This document shows positions 1 through 9,315 of a stretch of 64,000 nucleotides of DNA, piece after piece. The first letter of the stretch is position 1; each line of letters begins with the position of its first letter. Position numbers and translations under genes: made by a program. Origin of the DNA: Flavobacterium sp. (GTDB lineage: Bacteria > Bacteroidota > Bacteroidia > Flavobacteriales > Flavobacteriaceae); assembly GCF_013822155.1 (NCBI RefSeq), contig NZ_PNJW01000002.1, positions 1 to 64,000 on the forward strand, read 5' to 3'. The notes under the pieces were generated by a model. The model had not been told where the DNA came from and ran no database searches. It saw nothing but the letters and a program-made list of their open reading frames with translations.

Positions 1-220
1 TTGAATCTATAGTTCTAATACTTGCTATTTCCTGAATAAAATCTTCAATGCTAATAATTCTAGGGGCAAAACTATTGGATTGAATAGTTTGTTTTAATTC
101 TTCTAATAAAAAAACCCGAGCTCTTTTATTAGGAAGCACAATAGTTAAACTTTCCATTTCAAAAGAATGGTTAGCCAAAATATGATTAGCCAATAAAGAT
201 AAAAAAGAGTTTGCCTTCAT
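1..220 (-). CDS. AddB-like PD-(D/E)XK nuclease/helicase subunit, N-terminal part only
   Basis: The first 73 codons of a minus-strand gene are visible and the rest lies beyond the left edge. The start is the ATG at 218-220. The protein begins MKANSFLSLLANHILANH and continues with a VLPNKRARVFLLEEL segment, which resembles the start of the flavobacterial AddB-like exonuclease subunit that pairs with an AddA-like UvrD helicase in double-strand break repair. An AddA-like gene does lie nearby at 2992-6144 on the same strand, separated by kbl and an OmpA gene. A strong terminator (232-263) lies just upstream, so this gene must have its own promoter, perhaps within or before that hairpin. The family call rests on the short N-terminus and on context. 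Confidence 0.6.
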   Translation of the reverse strand, partial: MKANSFLSLLANHILANHSFEMESLTIVLPNKRARVFLLEELKQTIQSNSFAPRIISIEDFIQEIASIRTIDS

Positions 221-231
221 TTTATAAAAAT

Positions 232-263
232 AAAAAAAACGCCCCGATAAATCGGGGCGTTTT
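232..263 (-). terminator. Intrinsic terminator after the OmpA gene
   Basis: A perfect 8-bp GC-rich stem (gccccgat/atcggggc, 241-248 and 251-258) with a 2-nt loop extends into an AAAAC/GTTTT base. On the minus strand it is followed by a run of about eight T. It lies 22 nt after the OmpA stop codon and separates that gene from the AddB-like gene. Confidence 0.9.
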
Positions 264-284
264 CAATATTTATTTTGAAAGAAA

Positions 285-1670
285 TTATTTGATTAATTTC
301 ACTTCAACTCTTCTATTGTTAGCTTTACCCATTTTAGTTTTGTTAGTATCAAGTGGCATTGATTCACCAAAACCTTTTGATTCTAATCTAGAAGCGTTAA
401 TTCCGTTTTCAATTAAATAATTTTTAACGGCTGCAGCTCTATCTTCAGATAATTTTTGGTTTGATGCATCTTTACCATCGCTATCTGTATGACCTTCAAT
501 TGAGAATCTAGCATTTGGATATTCTTTTAAGATACCAGTGATATTTTGTAATACAGTAAATGTTCTTTGTTGGAAAGTTGCTTTTCCTGATTCAAACAAT
601 ATTGTTTTAGCATAATCTCTTAACGAGCTAAGAATTGCTTCGCTAATTTCTGGACAACCATTGTTAGCAACTGTTCCAGCTACATCTGGACATCTGTCAT
701 CTTTGTCAAATACTTTATCTCCATCTCTATCTGGCCATGGACAACCTTGATTTTCTTTTGGACCTTTTACATCTGGACATTTATCGTCTTTATCTGCAAT
801 TCCATCTCCGTCTGTATCAGGACATCCGTTTAATTCTTTAGGACCTTTTACCTCTGGACATGAATCGTCTTTATCTGCAATTCCGTCTCCGTCTGTATCT
901 GGACAACCTTGGAATTCAGCTAAACCAAAAATATCTGGACAAGCGTCACTACCATCAATAATACCATCTAAGTCAGTATCAGGACATCCGTTGTATTGTT
1001 TTAAACCAAACACTTCTGGACAAGCATCATCTTTGTCATAAATACCATCTCCGTCAGTATCTTTACCTCCAAATTTGAAAGTAACACCGGCAAAATGTTG
1101 CATGTGAGTTGGCATAACTGATCTATCGTCTTCAAATGAATATTTATAAGTTGAACGTAATCCAAGACCAATTGTTTCTGATAACCAAATATTTAAACCT
1201 AAACCTCCGTTTACAGTTCCGGCACTGTTATCACCTAAGAAAGTGTAACCTCCACCAACATGTGCAGTAGGCTCAAAAGCTTTAAAAAATGTTCCAATAC
1301 TATAATTAACTACAGCATCAACACCGTAATACATTAAGTCAACTGTTTCTACCACGTATTTTCCGTCTTCTCCACGAGGTTGAACAAATTTTTCCATTCT
1401 GTTAAAAGATCCTGTTAATCCAAATGAAAAGTTATCTCCTACATATCTGGAAACAGATAGATAAGAAACTGAAGGTACAACACTCCAATATTCTTTAGCG
1501 TCGAAATATTGTGAAAATTGATCTTCTATACTACCAGCAGCACTTACTCGGCCACCGTCTAATGCATTAACCCCAAAGGTGAAAGCCCAAGGATTATCAC
1601 TATCTTGTGCTTGCGAACTAAGCCCGGCAAACATAAAGATAGCTAAAACTAATTTGTTAAGATGTTTCAT
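285..1670 (-). CDS. OmpA family outer-membrane protein with thrombospondin type-3 repeats
   Basis: A 461-residue protein with a signal peptide ending near SSQAQ (residue 22). Residues of about 25-200 are aromatic- and Gly-rich with alternating polarity, as in a small outer-membrane beta-barrel. Residues of about 205-340 are five calcium-binding thrombospondin type-3 repeats of the form [20 protein letters not shown]. Residues of about 345-461 form an OmpA/MotB peptidoglycan-binding domain with the motif [11 protein letters not shown] and NNRRVEV near the end. The barrel should sit in the outer membrane, with the C-domain anchoring it to the cell wall. The gene has its own promoter (1713-1743) and terminator, so it is monocistronic. 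It is a typical abundant flavobacterial porin-like protein; its specific role is unknown. Confidence 0.93.
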   Translation of the reverse strand: MKHLNKLVLAIFMFAGLSSQAQDSDNPWAFTFGVNALDGGRVSAAGSIEDQFSQYFDAKEYWSVVPSVSYLSVSRYVGDNFSFGLTGSFNRMEKFVQPRGEDGKYVVETVDLMYYGVDAVVNYSIGTFFKAFEPTAHVGGGYTFLGDNSAGTVNGGLGLNIWLSETIGLGLRSTYKYSFEDDRSVMPTHMQHFAGVTFKFGGKDTDGDGIYDKDDACPEVFGLKQYNGCPDTDLDGIIDGSDACPDIFGLAEFQGCPDTDGDGIADKDDSCPEVKGPKELNGCPDTDGDGIADKDDKCPDVKGPKENQGCPWPDRDGDKVFDKDDRCPDVAGTVANNGCPEISEAILSSLRDYAKTILFESGKATFQQRTFTVLQNITGILKEYPNARFSIEGHTDSDGKDASNQKLSEDRAAAVKNYLIENGINASRLESKGFGESMPLDTNKTKMGKANNRRVEVKLIK

Positions 1671-1712
1671 ACTTGATTTGTTTTTTTATTTACAATATAT
1701 TGTTAATTAGTG

Positions 1713-1743
1713 CAAAAATACGGTGTTTTAAATTAACTACAAA
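1713..1743 (-). promoter_or_regulatory. Bacteroidota-type promoter of the OmpA gene
   Basis: On the minus strand, TTTG (1743-1740) is followed by a 19-nt spacer and TATTTTTG (1720-1713), a full match to the TTTG-N19/20-TAnnTTTG consensus. The leader to the ATG is about 40 nt and A/T-rich. Confidence 0.75.
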
Positions 1744-1783
1744 ATTTAATGTTAAAAAAATTAATAAGAATACTAAACTAAAA

Positions 1784-2977
1784 CTATATGATATTCAATG
1801 TTTTTCCAACTTCAGTGAAAGCTTTAATGGCTTTATCCAGGTGTTCTTTTGAATGTGCGGCCGATAACTGAACTCTGATTCTTGCTTTATCTTTCGGCAC
1901 AACAGGGAAAAAGAACCCAATTACATAAATCCCTTTTTTCAATAATTCATTTGCCATCACTTGAGATAATTTGGCATCATATAGCATAACCGGAACAATT
2001 GCTGAATCACCATCAATAATATCAAACCCGGCTTCTTTCATTCCTTTTTTGAAATAATTGGTATTCCATTCTAATTTATCGCGTAAAGTGGTGTCTTTTT
2101 CTAACAACTCAAACACTTTTAAAGAAGCTCCAACAATACTTGGAGCTAAAGAATTAGAAAATAAATAGGGTCTAGATCGTTGTCTAAGAATTTCTATAAT
2201 TTCTTTTTTGGCAGTTGTATAACCTCCCATCGCTCCACCTAATGCTTTTCCTAATGTTCCGGTAATTATATCTACTCTACCCATTACTCCTTTTGCTTCC
2301 ATAGTTCCTTTTCCGGTAGCTCCGATAAATCCAGCCGCATGACATTCGTCCACCATGACCATGGCATCGTATTTGTCTGCTAAATCGCAAATTTTATCTA
2401 ATGGTGCAACCAATCCATCCATTGAAAAAACACCATCTGTCACAATTAATTTGAATCGGCGTCCTTCTTCATTTGCTTTAATTAATTGTTGTTCCAAATC
2501 AGCCATGTTACTGTTTTCGTAACGATAACGAGCTGCTTTACACAAACGAACACCATCAATAATGGAAGCATGATTTAAACTATCAGAAATAATAGCATCT
2601 TCCTCATTAAATAAAGGCTCAAAAACACCACCATTTGCATCGAATGCTGCAGCATATAAAATAGTGTCTTCTGTTCCGTAAAAATGGGCAATTGTTTTTT
2701 CTAATTGTTTGTGAATATCTTGTGTGCCACAAATGAACCGAACAGAAGACATTCCAAAACCATGTGAATCCAAAGCATCCTTTGCCGCTTGAATTACTTC
2801 AGGATGTGAAGATAATCCCAGATAATTATTTGCACAAAAATTTAAAACAGTCTCTCCGGTTGAAATGGTAATTTCTGCTCCTTGAGGTGAAGTAATAATT
2901 CGCTCCTTTTTAAATATCCCATTATCTTCAATGGTTTTTAACTCGTTTTGTAAGTGCTGTTGTATTTTACCGTACAT
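1784..2977 (-). CDS. kbl: Glycine C-acetyltransferase (2-amino-3-ketobutyrate CoA ligase)
   Basis: A 397-residue, full-length PLP-dependent alpha-oxoamine synthase. It catalyses the reversible CoA-dependent conversion of 2-amino-3-oxobutyrate to glycine and acetyl-CoA, the second step of threonine degradation. Visible signatures are [16 protein letters not shown] near residue 47, [16 protein letters not shown] (which separates Kbl from KAS/BioF relatives), the DECHAAGF aspartate and [15 protein letters not shown] with the PLP lysine around residue 240. The gene follows the AddA-like gene by 14 nt on the same strand and is probably co-transcribed with it. No threonine dehydrogenase gene is visible nearby. 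Confidence 0.95.
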   Translation of the reverse strand: MYGKIQQHLQNELKTIEDNGIFKKERIITSPQGAEITISTGETVLNFCANNYLGLSSHPEVIQAAKDALDSHGFGMSSVRFICGTQDIHKQLEKTIAHFYGTEDTILYAAAFDANGGVFEPLFNEEDAIISDSLNHASIIDGVRLCKAARYRYENSNMADLEQQLIKANEEGRRFKLIVTDGVFSMDGLVAPLDKICDLADKYDAMVMVDECHAAGFIGATGKGTMEAKGVMGRVDIITGTLGKALGGAMGGYTTAKKEIIEILRQRSRPYLFSNSLAPSIVGASLKVFELLEKDTTLRDKLEWNTNYFKKGMKEAGFDIIDGDSAIVPVMLYDAKLSQVMANELLKKGIYVIGFFFPVVPKDKARIRVQLSAAHSKEHLDKAIKAFTEVGKTLNII

Positions 2978-2991
2978 ATTGTTTTTGTTTT

Positions 2992-5900
2992 TTACAAAGT
3001 TACTATTTCCAATGTTTCTCCAATATAAACTAATGCTTTTTTTATAACTTTAAACCCCATGTTGTGTAGTGCTGTTTCGTATATTTCTAATTGTTTTTGA
3101 TGTTTTAAGTTTGGTTCGCCTGTTTTATAATCCAATAACATGGCTTGATTTTGTTGGTTAAATACAATTCTATCCGGTTTAATAATAGAATCGGATTTTC
3201 TCAAAATAGTTTGTTCATTCAGTGTTTTATTAGTTTCATCAAAAAATAAATTCAATTCCGGATGCGAACAAACTTGATTGATTATTCTCTTCACTTCATC
3301 TTTTTGTGCAACCGAAATTAATCCGATTTCCATCGCTTTTGAAATAGCCCATTCAATATCATTTCTGGTTTTAATATAAGACAATATTTCATGAATTACA
3401 TTACCATATTCAATGGCTTTTTGTTGATATGTGCCCCACATTAAGCTCTCCCGTTGAGCAATTTTGATAGATTCAGAATTTAATACTTCTTGGACTAACG
3501 GTATTGGTTTTAATTCTTGTGTTTTTTTTCCTGAAGTAGAAATTCTGTTTTCAGAACCCCATTCATAAGTAGTTTTATGCCTATCCAACATTTCTTTCTC
3601 TTCTAAATATTTTAGAAAAAAGGAGGACATATTGTTTTGGGTAATTTCGCCTTTCGATGTTAAATTCATACCGGAAATAATATATAATTGTTCCTCAGCT
3701 CTTGTCATTGCAACATATAAAATATTGATATTATCCAATAATTCTTCTTCCTTTTTTTGTTGAAAAACCTGTGCAGCGGAATCACCTATTTCTTCTACGC
3801 TTTTATTATTATCCACTAATATTTTAGGCAACGAAATCAAATCAGATTCCGGTTCTATCCATAATTTATCTTTAGGTGATTTAGCATAATTCTCTTCTGC
3901 ATATGGAAATATTACAACCGGAAATTCCAATCCTTTGGCTTTGTGAATAGTCATGATTCGAATGGCATTGTTGCCTTCCGGTGAAGGTATACTGAACCGA
4001 TGTGCATTCTCATCCCAATAGACCAAAAAATCTGAAATGCCGGATTGATTTTTAATATCCCGGTCTAAAACTCGGTCTAAAAAATCTTGCAAATAGGCGT
4101 TAGTTTGTTTTGGTTGAATGAACGTTTTTATACAACTTTCAACCACTTCATACAATGATTTTTTTCGTAATTTTTGAAAGGAGAAAATTAGATTAATAGA
4201 AGCCAACCTGTTTTCTAATGCCGATTCTGTTATAAAACTCATGCCCATTGCAATGAAATCATGAACCGAGCTGATTTTTTGCCTTTTAGTTCCGATGTAA
4301 TACAAAAAATGAGCTTTTGCCTCTTTATCTTCCCCGTTTTTCAAAAACCTCAACAAGGCTATTATAAAACTAACTTCCGAAGAGTTTTGCAGCAAAAGTG
4401 TTTCAGAAGACACGATGGGAATGCTGTTTTCCGTTAAAAAAGTAGCTATTTTTACACCTGGTTCTTTTTTTCGGGTTAAAATAACCATATCGCGGAAAGT
4501 GAAGTTTTTAGATTGCACTTTCTGAATGGTTTGAAGTATTGCCTGTAAATAAAGTTCGTCTTTTTCAACATCTTCCTCCCAATCAGATTTTGATGGAATA
4601 AAAGAAAGATTTACATAACCGCCTTTTTTGGAATTTTCTTTTTGATGACTATGATTTTCATATAAATCTTTATAATCAGGATATTGGAATTCATTCGATA
4701 GAAATTGGAAAAACTGATTATTAAAATCAATCACTTCTGAATAACTTCTCCAATTCGTATCTAAATGAAAAAGTTTTTTATCCGGATTTACAAACGGATT
4801 TTTGGTTTTACTCAATTCAATAAACTGTTCTGCTTTTCCTCCTCGCCAGCGATAAATAGATTGTTTTGGATCGCCTACAATCATGAGCGACCCTCTTTCG
4901 CCTCCTAAATCTTCACTTGACAAGGCATTGTCAATTAACGGAATCAAATTTTCCCATTGCATTTGAGAAGTATCTTGAAATTCATCGATAAAAAAATGCT
5001 TGTAACGTTCACCCATTCGCTCATAAATAAAAGGAGCCGGTTGATTTTGAATTTCGTTATGAATGATTGCATTGAACTCGGCTATCGAAAGAATATTTTG
5101 TTCGTCCTGAATTTTGTGTAATTCTTGACTAACTCGATTTAGCAATGATAATGGAGTAATGTTTTTTAGAAAAGCGTTGTAGAGTAAAAATTCTTTGCTA
5201 TTCGCTGCAATTGTAAAATACCAACTCAAAAGTTGTGGGGAAATCGCATCAACGGTATCTTTTTGATACTGCGGAAGGGTTTTTGCATATCGATTTCCTT
5301 CTTGAAGATAATCCGGTATTTTTAAATTCGTACTGATTTCGCCATTCGCAGTTTTTGAAAACCAATTATAAACCACGCCTCGAATAAAAGATTTTTGATC
5401 CAATTGATTTTCATCAAATAAAAACATTGCTTTTTTTGCCGTTTCGATACATTCTTTTTGGATAATTTTTATTTTTCCGGCAATTGTCTTCTTTAATTCA
5501 ATAAATTCCTGAATTTGTTTGTCTTTAAAATGATCAATCTCGCTTCGATTATTTTCATTGGATAATAGTTTGCCAATCTCTTTAATATCCCGGGAAATAT
5601 CCCAAGATTTATCATCATCTGTTTTTTCTAAAGTAAAATTTACTAATAAATCAGTAAGCATCTTGTCATCACCGGCTTGGGCGATTAATGCATCGATGGC
5701 TTCAGTAAGTAAATTTTCAGTTTCTAAGGATACTTCAAATGTTGATGGTAAATTCAAATCATGAGCAAAGGTTCGTATGACTTTATGTGTAAACTTATCA
5801 ATCGTAGAAATGTCAAAAGCAGCATAATTGTGAATAATATTTCGAATTATTGCTTTTGATTTAGTATGAATATCCTGCAATGAAAGTCCGGTTTCCGATT

Positions 5901-6144
5901 GAATTTGGGCCATTACCTCCTGAGCTTTTGTGTTCGGATTAACTTGAGCAAACTCTGAAAGGGTGTCAACTACCCTTGATTTCATTTCTCCAACCGCTTT
6001 ATTGGTAAAAGTAATTGCTAAAATATTTTTATAGGCATCTTCTTTACTTGAGGTAAGAATGATTTTTAAATATTCTTTGACTAAAGTAAACGTTTTGCCT
6101 GAACCGGCAGAGGCGTCGTAGATTGAAAAGGCAGGTTTGTCCAA
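2992..6144 (-). CDS. AddA/RecB-like UvrD helicase-exonuclease
   Basis: A 1050-residue fused superfamily-1 helicase and nuclease. The Walker A motif [17 protein letters not shown] lies at residues of about 10-26, motif II as [14 protein letters not shown], motif III as [14 protein letters not shown], a motif V/VI region as [15 protein letters not shown], and a C-terminal RecB-type nuclease with HEIL and DYKTGE. It probably processes broken DNA ends for recombination together with the AddB-like product at the left edge. The only usable start is a TTG at 6142-6144: an in-frame TAA lies 4 codons upstream, and the next ATG is far past the Walker A motif. That TTG also forms the end of a TAnnTTTG-like string (6142-6149), so the true start deserves checking. 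Confidence 0.88.
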   Translation of the reverse strand: MDKPAFSIYDASAGSGKTFTLVKEYLKIILTSSKEDAYKNILAITFTNKAVGEMKSRVVDTLSEFAQVNPNTKAQEVMAQIQSETGLSLQDIHTKSKAIIRNIIHNYAAFDISTIDKFTHKVIRTFAHDLNLPSTFEVSLETENLLTEAIDALIAQAGDDKMLTDLLVNFTLEKTDDDKSWDISRDIKEIGKLLSNENNRSEIDHFKDKQIQEFIELKKTIAGKIKIIQKECIETAKKAMFLFDENQLDQKSFIRGVVYNWFSKTANGEISTNLKIPDYLQEGNRYAKTLPQYQKDTVDAISPQLLSWYFTIAANSKEFLLYNAFLKNITPLSLLNRVSQELHKIQDEQNILSIAEFNAIIHNEIQNQPAPFIYERMGERYKHFFIDEFQDTSQMQWENLIPLIDNALSSEDLGGERGSLMIVGDPKQSIYRWRGGKAEQFIELSKTKNPFVNPDKKLFHLDTNWRSYSEVIDFNNQFFQFLSNEFQYPDYKDLYENHSHQKENSKKGGYVNLSFIPSKSDWEEDVEKDELYLQAILQTIQKVQSKNFTFRDMVILTRKKEPGVKIATFLTENSIPIVSSETLLLQNSSEVSFIIALLRFLKNGEDKEAKAHFLYYIGTKRQKISSVHDFIAMGMSFITESALENRLASINLIFSFQKLRKKSLYEVVESCIKTFIQPKQTNAYLQDFLDRVLDRDIKNQSGISDFLVYWDENAHRFSIPSPEGNNAIRIMTIHKAKGLEFPVVIFPYAEENYAKSPKDKLWIEPESDLISLPKILVDNNKSVEEIGDSAAQVFQQKKEEELLDNINILYVAMTRAEEQLYIISGMNLTSKGEITQNNMSSFFLKYLEEKEMLDRHKTTYEWGSENRISTSGKKTQELKPIPLVQEVLNSESIKIAQRESLMWGTYQQKAIEYGNVIHEILSYIKTRNDIEWAISKAMEIGLISVAQKDEVKRIINQVCSHPELNLFFDETNKTLNEQTILRKSDSIIKPDRIVFNQQNQAMLLDYKTGEPNLKHQKQLEIYETALHNMGFKVIKKALVYIGETLEIVTL

Positions 6145-6207
6145 AACTATTATTTAAATTAATAAAACTATAACTAAATAGAATTTCTTATTCCAAAGTT
6201 AATTGAT

Positions 6208-6215
6208 TAAATTTG
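6208..6215 (+). promoter_or_regulatory. Probable -7 box of the superoxide dismutase gene
   Basis: TAAATTTG matches the TAnnTTTG consensus. A TTTC at 6184-6187 sits 20 nt upstream as a near-match to the -33 TTTG. The box covers the first start codon (TTG 6213) of the longest open frame, which argues that translation starts at 6249. Confidence 0.45.
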
Positions 6216-6248
6216 ATGCAACTATTGTCGAACATAAAAATTTATACT

Positions 6249-6857
6249 ATGTCATTTGAATTACCAAAATTACCTTATGCATATGATGCATTAGAACCTC
6301 ATATTGATGCCCGTACGATGGAAATCCATCATACCAAACACCATGCTGCTTATACCAACAATCTAAATGCTGCTATTGTCGGTACAGATTTGGAGGGCAA
6401 AACCATTGAAAACATACTAATCAACTTAGATAAAACAAATGCTGCCGTTCGCAATAACGGGGGTGGATTTTATAACCATAACTTGTTTTGGACTGTCATG
6501 ACTCCAGATGGAGGTGGCGAACCAACTGGTGAATTAGCAGAGGCTATCGAGAGAGATTTTGGTACTTTTGCGGAATTCAAAGCCAAATTTGCAAAAGCCG
6601 GGGCAACACAATTTGGTTCGGGTTGGGCTTTTTTATGTGTGCAAAAAGGAGGTAAACTAGATATCTGCGGAACACCAAATCAAGATAATCCGCTAATGCC
6701 GGGAGTTGGTTGTGGTGGAACTCCAATTTTAGGAATGGATGTTTGGGAGCACGCTTACTACCTTCACTACCAAAACAGAAGACCGGATTATATTGAAGCT
6801 TTTTTTAATGTTATCAATTGGTCAGAAGTTTCCAGAAGATATGCAATAGATAAGTAA
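6249..6857 (+). CDS. Superoxide dismutase (Fe/Mn family)
   Basis: A 202-residue cytosolic enzyme converting superoxide to oxygen and hydrogen peroxide. The N-terminus [20 protein letters not shown] and the [11 protein letters not shown] helix carry the first metal histidine, the [13 protein letters not shown] segment the second, and [18 protein letters not shown] the Asp and third His. The length matches the family. The frame is open up to a TTG at 6213, but starting there would add 12 residues unlike the family and would overlap the promoter, so the ATG at 6249 is preferred. There is no signal peptide. Fe versus Mn use cannot be decided by eye. The gene stands alone, with a strong terminator behind it. 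Confidence 0.95.
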   Translation: MSFELPKLPYAYDALEPHIDARTMEIHHTKHHAAYTNNLNAAIVGTDLEGKTIENILINLDKTNAAVRNNGGGFYNHNLFWTVMTPDGGGEPTGELAEAIERDFGTFAEFKAKFAKAGATQFGSGWAFLCVQKGGKLDICGTPNQDNPLMPGVGCGGTPILGMDVWEHAYYLHYQNRRPDYIEAFFNVINWSEVSRRYAIDK

Positions 6858-6884
6858 AATAAGAATAACTTTCTCTTATATAAA

Positions 6885-6911
6885 AGCGATACATTTTGTG
6901 TCGCTTTTTTT
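6885..6911 (+). terminator. Terminator of the superoxide dismutase gene
   Basis: A 9-bp stem (agcgataca/tgtgtcgct, one G-T pair) with a 3-nt loop is followed by seven T. It faces the terminator of the small RNA on the opposite strand. Confidence 0.85.
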
Positions 6912-6916
6912 GTAAA

Positions 6917-6987
6917 ATAAAAAGGTGGAATTTCTTCCACCCTTTTGCCCCAAATCTACCATAAACTTAACCGTGCGTACTATGGTA
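6917..6987 (-). ncRNA. Small structured RNA, copy 1 of a tandem pair
   Basis: Read on the minus strand, a TAnnTTTG box (6999-6992) is followed by an RNA of about 70 nt. It has a 5' hairpin TACCATA/TATGGTA (6987-6981 with 6963-6957) whose loop contains GGTTAAGTT, then a linker GATTTGGGGC, then a 3' hairpin GGTGGAA-GAAA-TTCCACC (6941-6924) running into a T tract. A block of 29 bases (6944-6972) is identical in the second copy 210 bp away. The 3' loops differ but both are GNRA tetraloops in this orientation, which supports minus-strand transcription. No open frame fits. It may be the Rfam family Flavo-1, a flavobacterial RNA of unknown function, but that is from memory and was not tested. Confidence 0.7.
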
Positions 6988-6991
6988 ATTA

Positions 6992-6999
6992 CAAATATA
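6992..6999 (-). promoter_or_regulatory. -7 box of small RNA copy 1
   Basis: TATATTTG on the minus strand is a full match to TAnnTTTG and lies 5 nt before the first hairpin. No clear TTTG is present at the -33 position, so this copy may be the weaker one. Confidence 0.5.
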
Positions 7000-7125
7000 C
7001 AACGCTTTATTAACAGAAACTATTGTATTGGAATCTAAATTTTAACGTTTGGGGTTTTAAGGGTGTATGATGCTTTTTGGGGGGTTATTGATAACTCTTT
7101 GAAGGTAGCCAAAACTATATAAAAA

Positions 7126-7198
7126 TAAAAAAGGTGGAATTGCTTCCACCCTTTTTGCCCCAAATCTACCATAAACTTAACCTACTAATGCTATGGTG
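7126..7198 (-). ncRNA. Small structured RNA, copy 2 of a tandem pair
   Basis: This copy has the same layout as the one at 6917-6987: 5' hairpin ACCATA/TATGGT (7197-7192 with 7172-7167), conserved GGTTAAGTT and GATTTGGGGC segments, and a 3' terminator hairpin GGTGGAA-GCAA-TTCCACC (7150-7133) with a long T tract. The 5' loop and the region before it differ from copy 1, so selection seems to act on the stems and the 29-base core. A full promoter (7202-7233) lies directly upstream. It sits 88 bp after the PurF-like gene on the same strand, and its terminator may also stop transcription from that gene. Confidence 0.75.
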
Positions 7199-7201
7199 AA
7201 A

Positions 7202-7233
7202 CAAATGTATAATAAGACTATTTTGTTAACAAA
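7202..7233 (-). promoter_or_regulatory. Promoter of small RNA copy 2
   Basis: On the minus strand, TTTG (7233-7230), a 20-nt spacer and TACATTTG (7209-7202) match both elements of the Bacteroidota consensus. The predicted start is about 4-8 nt downstream, at the 5' hairpin. Confidence 0.8.
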
Positions 7234-7285
7234 AAAATTAGATGAAATGCACCAAAAGTCGTTAAAACGCATAAATTGGCATCTT

Positions 7286-9184
7286 TTAGTAGGCTCTGGC
7301 GTCTTTTCCTTCATAGAAATTCATAAAAGCTCTGTTCACAACTCGATTACCACCAGGGGTAGGATAGTTACCGGTAAAATACCAATCTCCTAAATGATTC
7401 GGACAAGCAACATGTAAATTCTCAACTGTTTGAAATATAATTTTAATCTCCGCTTTGATGTCAGAAGAACTTAACATGATTGCTATTTTATCTGATATTT
7501 CCTGATTAGTAAACGGTGCATAAATTTCTTTCACGTAGTTAACAATTTCACCGTCTTTATACTTTTCCTGTTGTTTACATTTTTTATAAACGTTGTCTAC
7601 TAAATGATATTGATTCGTGTCTTTTAATAATTCTAAAACAGCTCTAAAGGCCACCAACCCTTCTAATTTTGCCATATCAATTCCATAACAATCCGGGTAG
7701 CGAATTTGCGGTGCTGAAGAAACAATCACAATCCGCTTTGGATTCAACCGATCCATCATTCGAATGATGCTTTTCTTTAAAGTTGTACCGCGAACGATAC
7801 TGTCATCTATTATTACTAAATTATCACTTGGTTTAATCACTCCATAGGTTACATCATAAACGTGAGCAACTAAATCATCTCTACTGCTGTCTTCCGTAAT
7901 AAAAGTTCGAAGTTTAGCATCTTTGATAGCTACTTTTTCTGTTCTAATTTTTACAGAAAGTATTTCTTCTAACTTTTCCTTTGTCAACGTTTTCCGATTA
8001 TCTAAAATAAATTTATTTTTTCGTTGATTTAAAAAATCCTGTGCGGCTTCAACCATTCCATAAAAAGAAGTTTCCGCTGTATTTGGAATGTAGGAGAACA
8101 CCGTGTTGTCTGTATCACTTTCAATGGAATCCAAAACAGCGGGAAGGATTAATTTCCCGAGCATTTTACGTTCCTTATAAATTTCGGCATCACTCCCTCT
8201 GGAAAAATAAATACGTTCAAAGGAACAAGCCTTCTTTTCTAATGGTTCAAGTATTTCTTCAATAGAAAAATCACCATTTTTCTTAACAATCAAGGCTTTC
8301 CCCGGGTCTAATTCCTGTACTTTTTCAAAAGGGACATTAAAAACAGTTTGAATTACCGGTCGTTCTGATGCAACCACCACAATTTCTTCATCTTCATAAA
8401 AAAATACGGGTCTAATTCCTGCCGGATCCCTAAAAACAAAAGCATCTCCATGTCCTAAAAGACTGGCCATGGCAAAACCACCATCCCAGTTTTTAGAAGC
8501 TTTTCTCAATATTTTAGCAATGTCTAATTTTTCTGCAATCACAGGGGATGCTTCTCTTTTAGATAAACCATTATTTTTACATTCTTGGTATAAATCGGTC
8601 ACTTCATCATCTAAAAAGTGCCCAATTTTTTCCATAACGGTTACTGTATCTGCCAATTCTTTCGGATGCTGACCCAATTCAACCAAATTGTCAAAAAGTT
8701 CTTTTACATTAGTCATATTGAAATTACCGGCTACAATCAAATTTCGGTGCATCCAATTGTTTTGACGTAAAAACGGATGTACACTTTCAATACTGTTTTT
8801 ACCGAAAGTTCCGTACCGAACGTGTCCTAAAAATAATTCTCCGATATAAGGAATATGCTCTTTTTGAAGAGCTACATTATCTTGGTATTCCGGATGAGTA
8901 GAAAGTTCTTCGTTTATTCGCTCATTAATTTGAGCAAAAATATCCTGAATGGGTTGAGCTTGATTGGAACGAACACGACTGATATAGCGTTGCCCGGGCT
9001 CAACATCAAATTTTATACTGGCAAAACCGGCTCCATCTTGTCCGCGATTATGCTGCTTTTCCATCAAAAGATACATTTTTTGTATCCCATAAAAAGCAGT
9101 TCCATATTTATCTTTGTAATATTGAAGCGGTTTTTTTAATCGTAAAAGGGCAATGCCGCATTCGTGTTTTAAGTTGTCACTCAT
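7286..9184 (-). CDS. PurF-like amidophosphoribosyltransferase paralogue
   Basis: A 632-residue protein, longer than the usual PurF of about 470-510. The N-terminal half is a class II glutamine amidotransferase: the nucleophile would be Cys9 in HECGIALL, followed by QHNRGQDGAGFA and GHVRYGTFGKNS. The C-terminal half has a type I phosphoribosyltransferase PRPP loop, VIIDDSIVRGTTLKKS. The canonical reaction makes 5-phosphoribosylamine from PRPP and glutamine, the first step of purine synthesis. Cys9 implies an 8-residue propeptide that must be removed. Flavobacteria commonly carry this longer form as well as a standard PurF, so this copy may have a side role. A PfkB-type kinase gene lies upstream on the same strand. 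Confidence 0.85.
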   Translation of the reverse strand: MSDNLKHECGIALLRLKKPLQYYKDKYGTAFYGIQKMYLLMEKQHNRGQDGAGFASIKFDVEPGQRYISRVRSNQAQPIQDIFAQINERINEELSTHPEYQDNVALQKEHIPYIGELFLGHVRYGTFGKNSIESVHPFLRQNNWMHRNLIVAGNFNMTNVKELFDNLVELGQHPKELADTVTVMEKIGHFLDDEVTDLYQECKNNGLSKREASPVIAEKLDIAKILRKASKNWDGGFAMASLLGHGDAFVFRDPAGIRPVFFYEDEEIVVVASERPVIQTVFNVPFEKVQELDPGKALIVKKNGDFSIEEILEPLEKKACSFERIYFSRGSDAEIYKERKMLGKLILPAVLDSIESDTDNTVFSYIPNTAETSFYGMVEAAQDFLNQRKNKFILDNRKTLTKEKLEEILSVKIRTEKVAIKDAKLRTFITEDSSRDDLVAHVYDVTYGVIKPSDNLVIIDDSIVRGTTLKKSIIRMMDRLNPKRIVIVSSAPQIRYPDCYGIDMAKLEGLVAFRAVLELLKDTNQYHLVDNVYKKCKQQEKYKDGEIVNYVKEIYAPFTNQEISDKIAIMLSSSDIKAEIKIIFQTVENLHVACPNHLGDWYFTGNYPTPGGNRVVNRAFMNFYEGKDARAY

Positions 9185-9283
9185 GGTATTCTTTTAGTTG
9201 TTGTGTTGTTTTTACCGAGAATTTTGTATTGTATTAATTCTTATAAGAATATCAAATCTGCAAATTTGCGGTGTTGTTTAATC

Positions 9284-9308
9284 AAAAATGCCCCGAAAAT
9301 TCGAGGCA
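9284..9308 (-). terminator. Terminator of the PfkB kinase gene
   Basis: An 8-9-bp stem (tgccccgaa/ttcgaggca, 9289-9308) with one G-T pair is followed on the minus strand by five T. It lies just after the kinase stop codon, so the PurF-like gene is at least partly separately transcribed. Confidence 0.75.
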
Positions 9309-9315
9309 CAGATTT

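Noticed and set aside
6213..6248. Longer start of superoxide dismutase
   Set aside because: The TTG start lies in the promoter box and the added residues do not match the family.
7011..7110. G-rich stretch (ggggtttt, ggggggtt) as a G-quadruplex
   Set aside because: The G runs are too few and too widely spaced for a confident call.
6921..7200. CRISPR-like direct repeats
   Set aside because: Only two copies, 210 bp apart, each with promoter and terminator; the spacing and structure fit RNA genes, not an array.
7193..7393. Plus-strand open frame of 66 codons
   Set aside because: Antisense to small RNA copy 2's promoter and to the end of the PurF-like gene.
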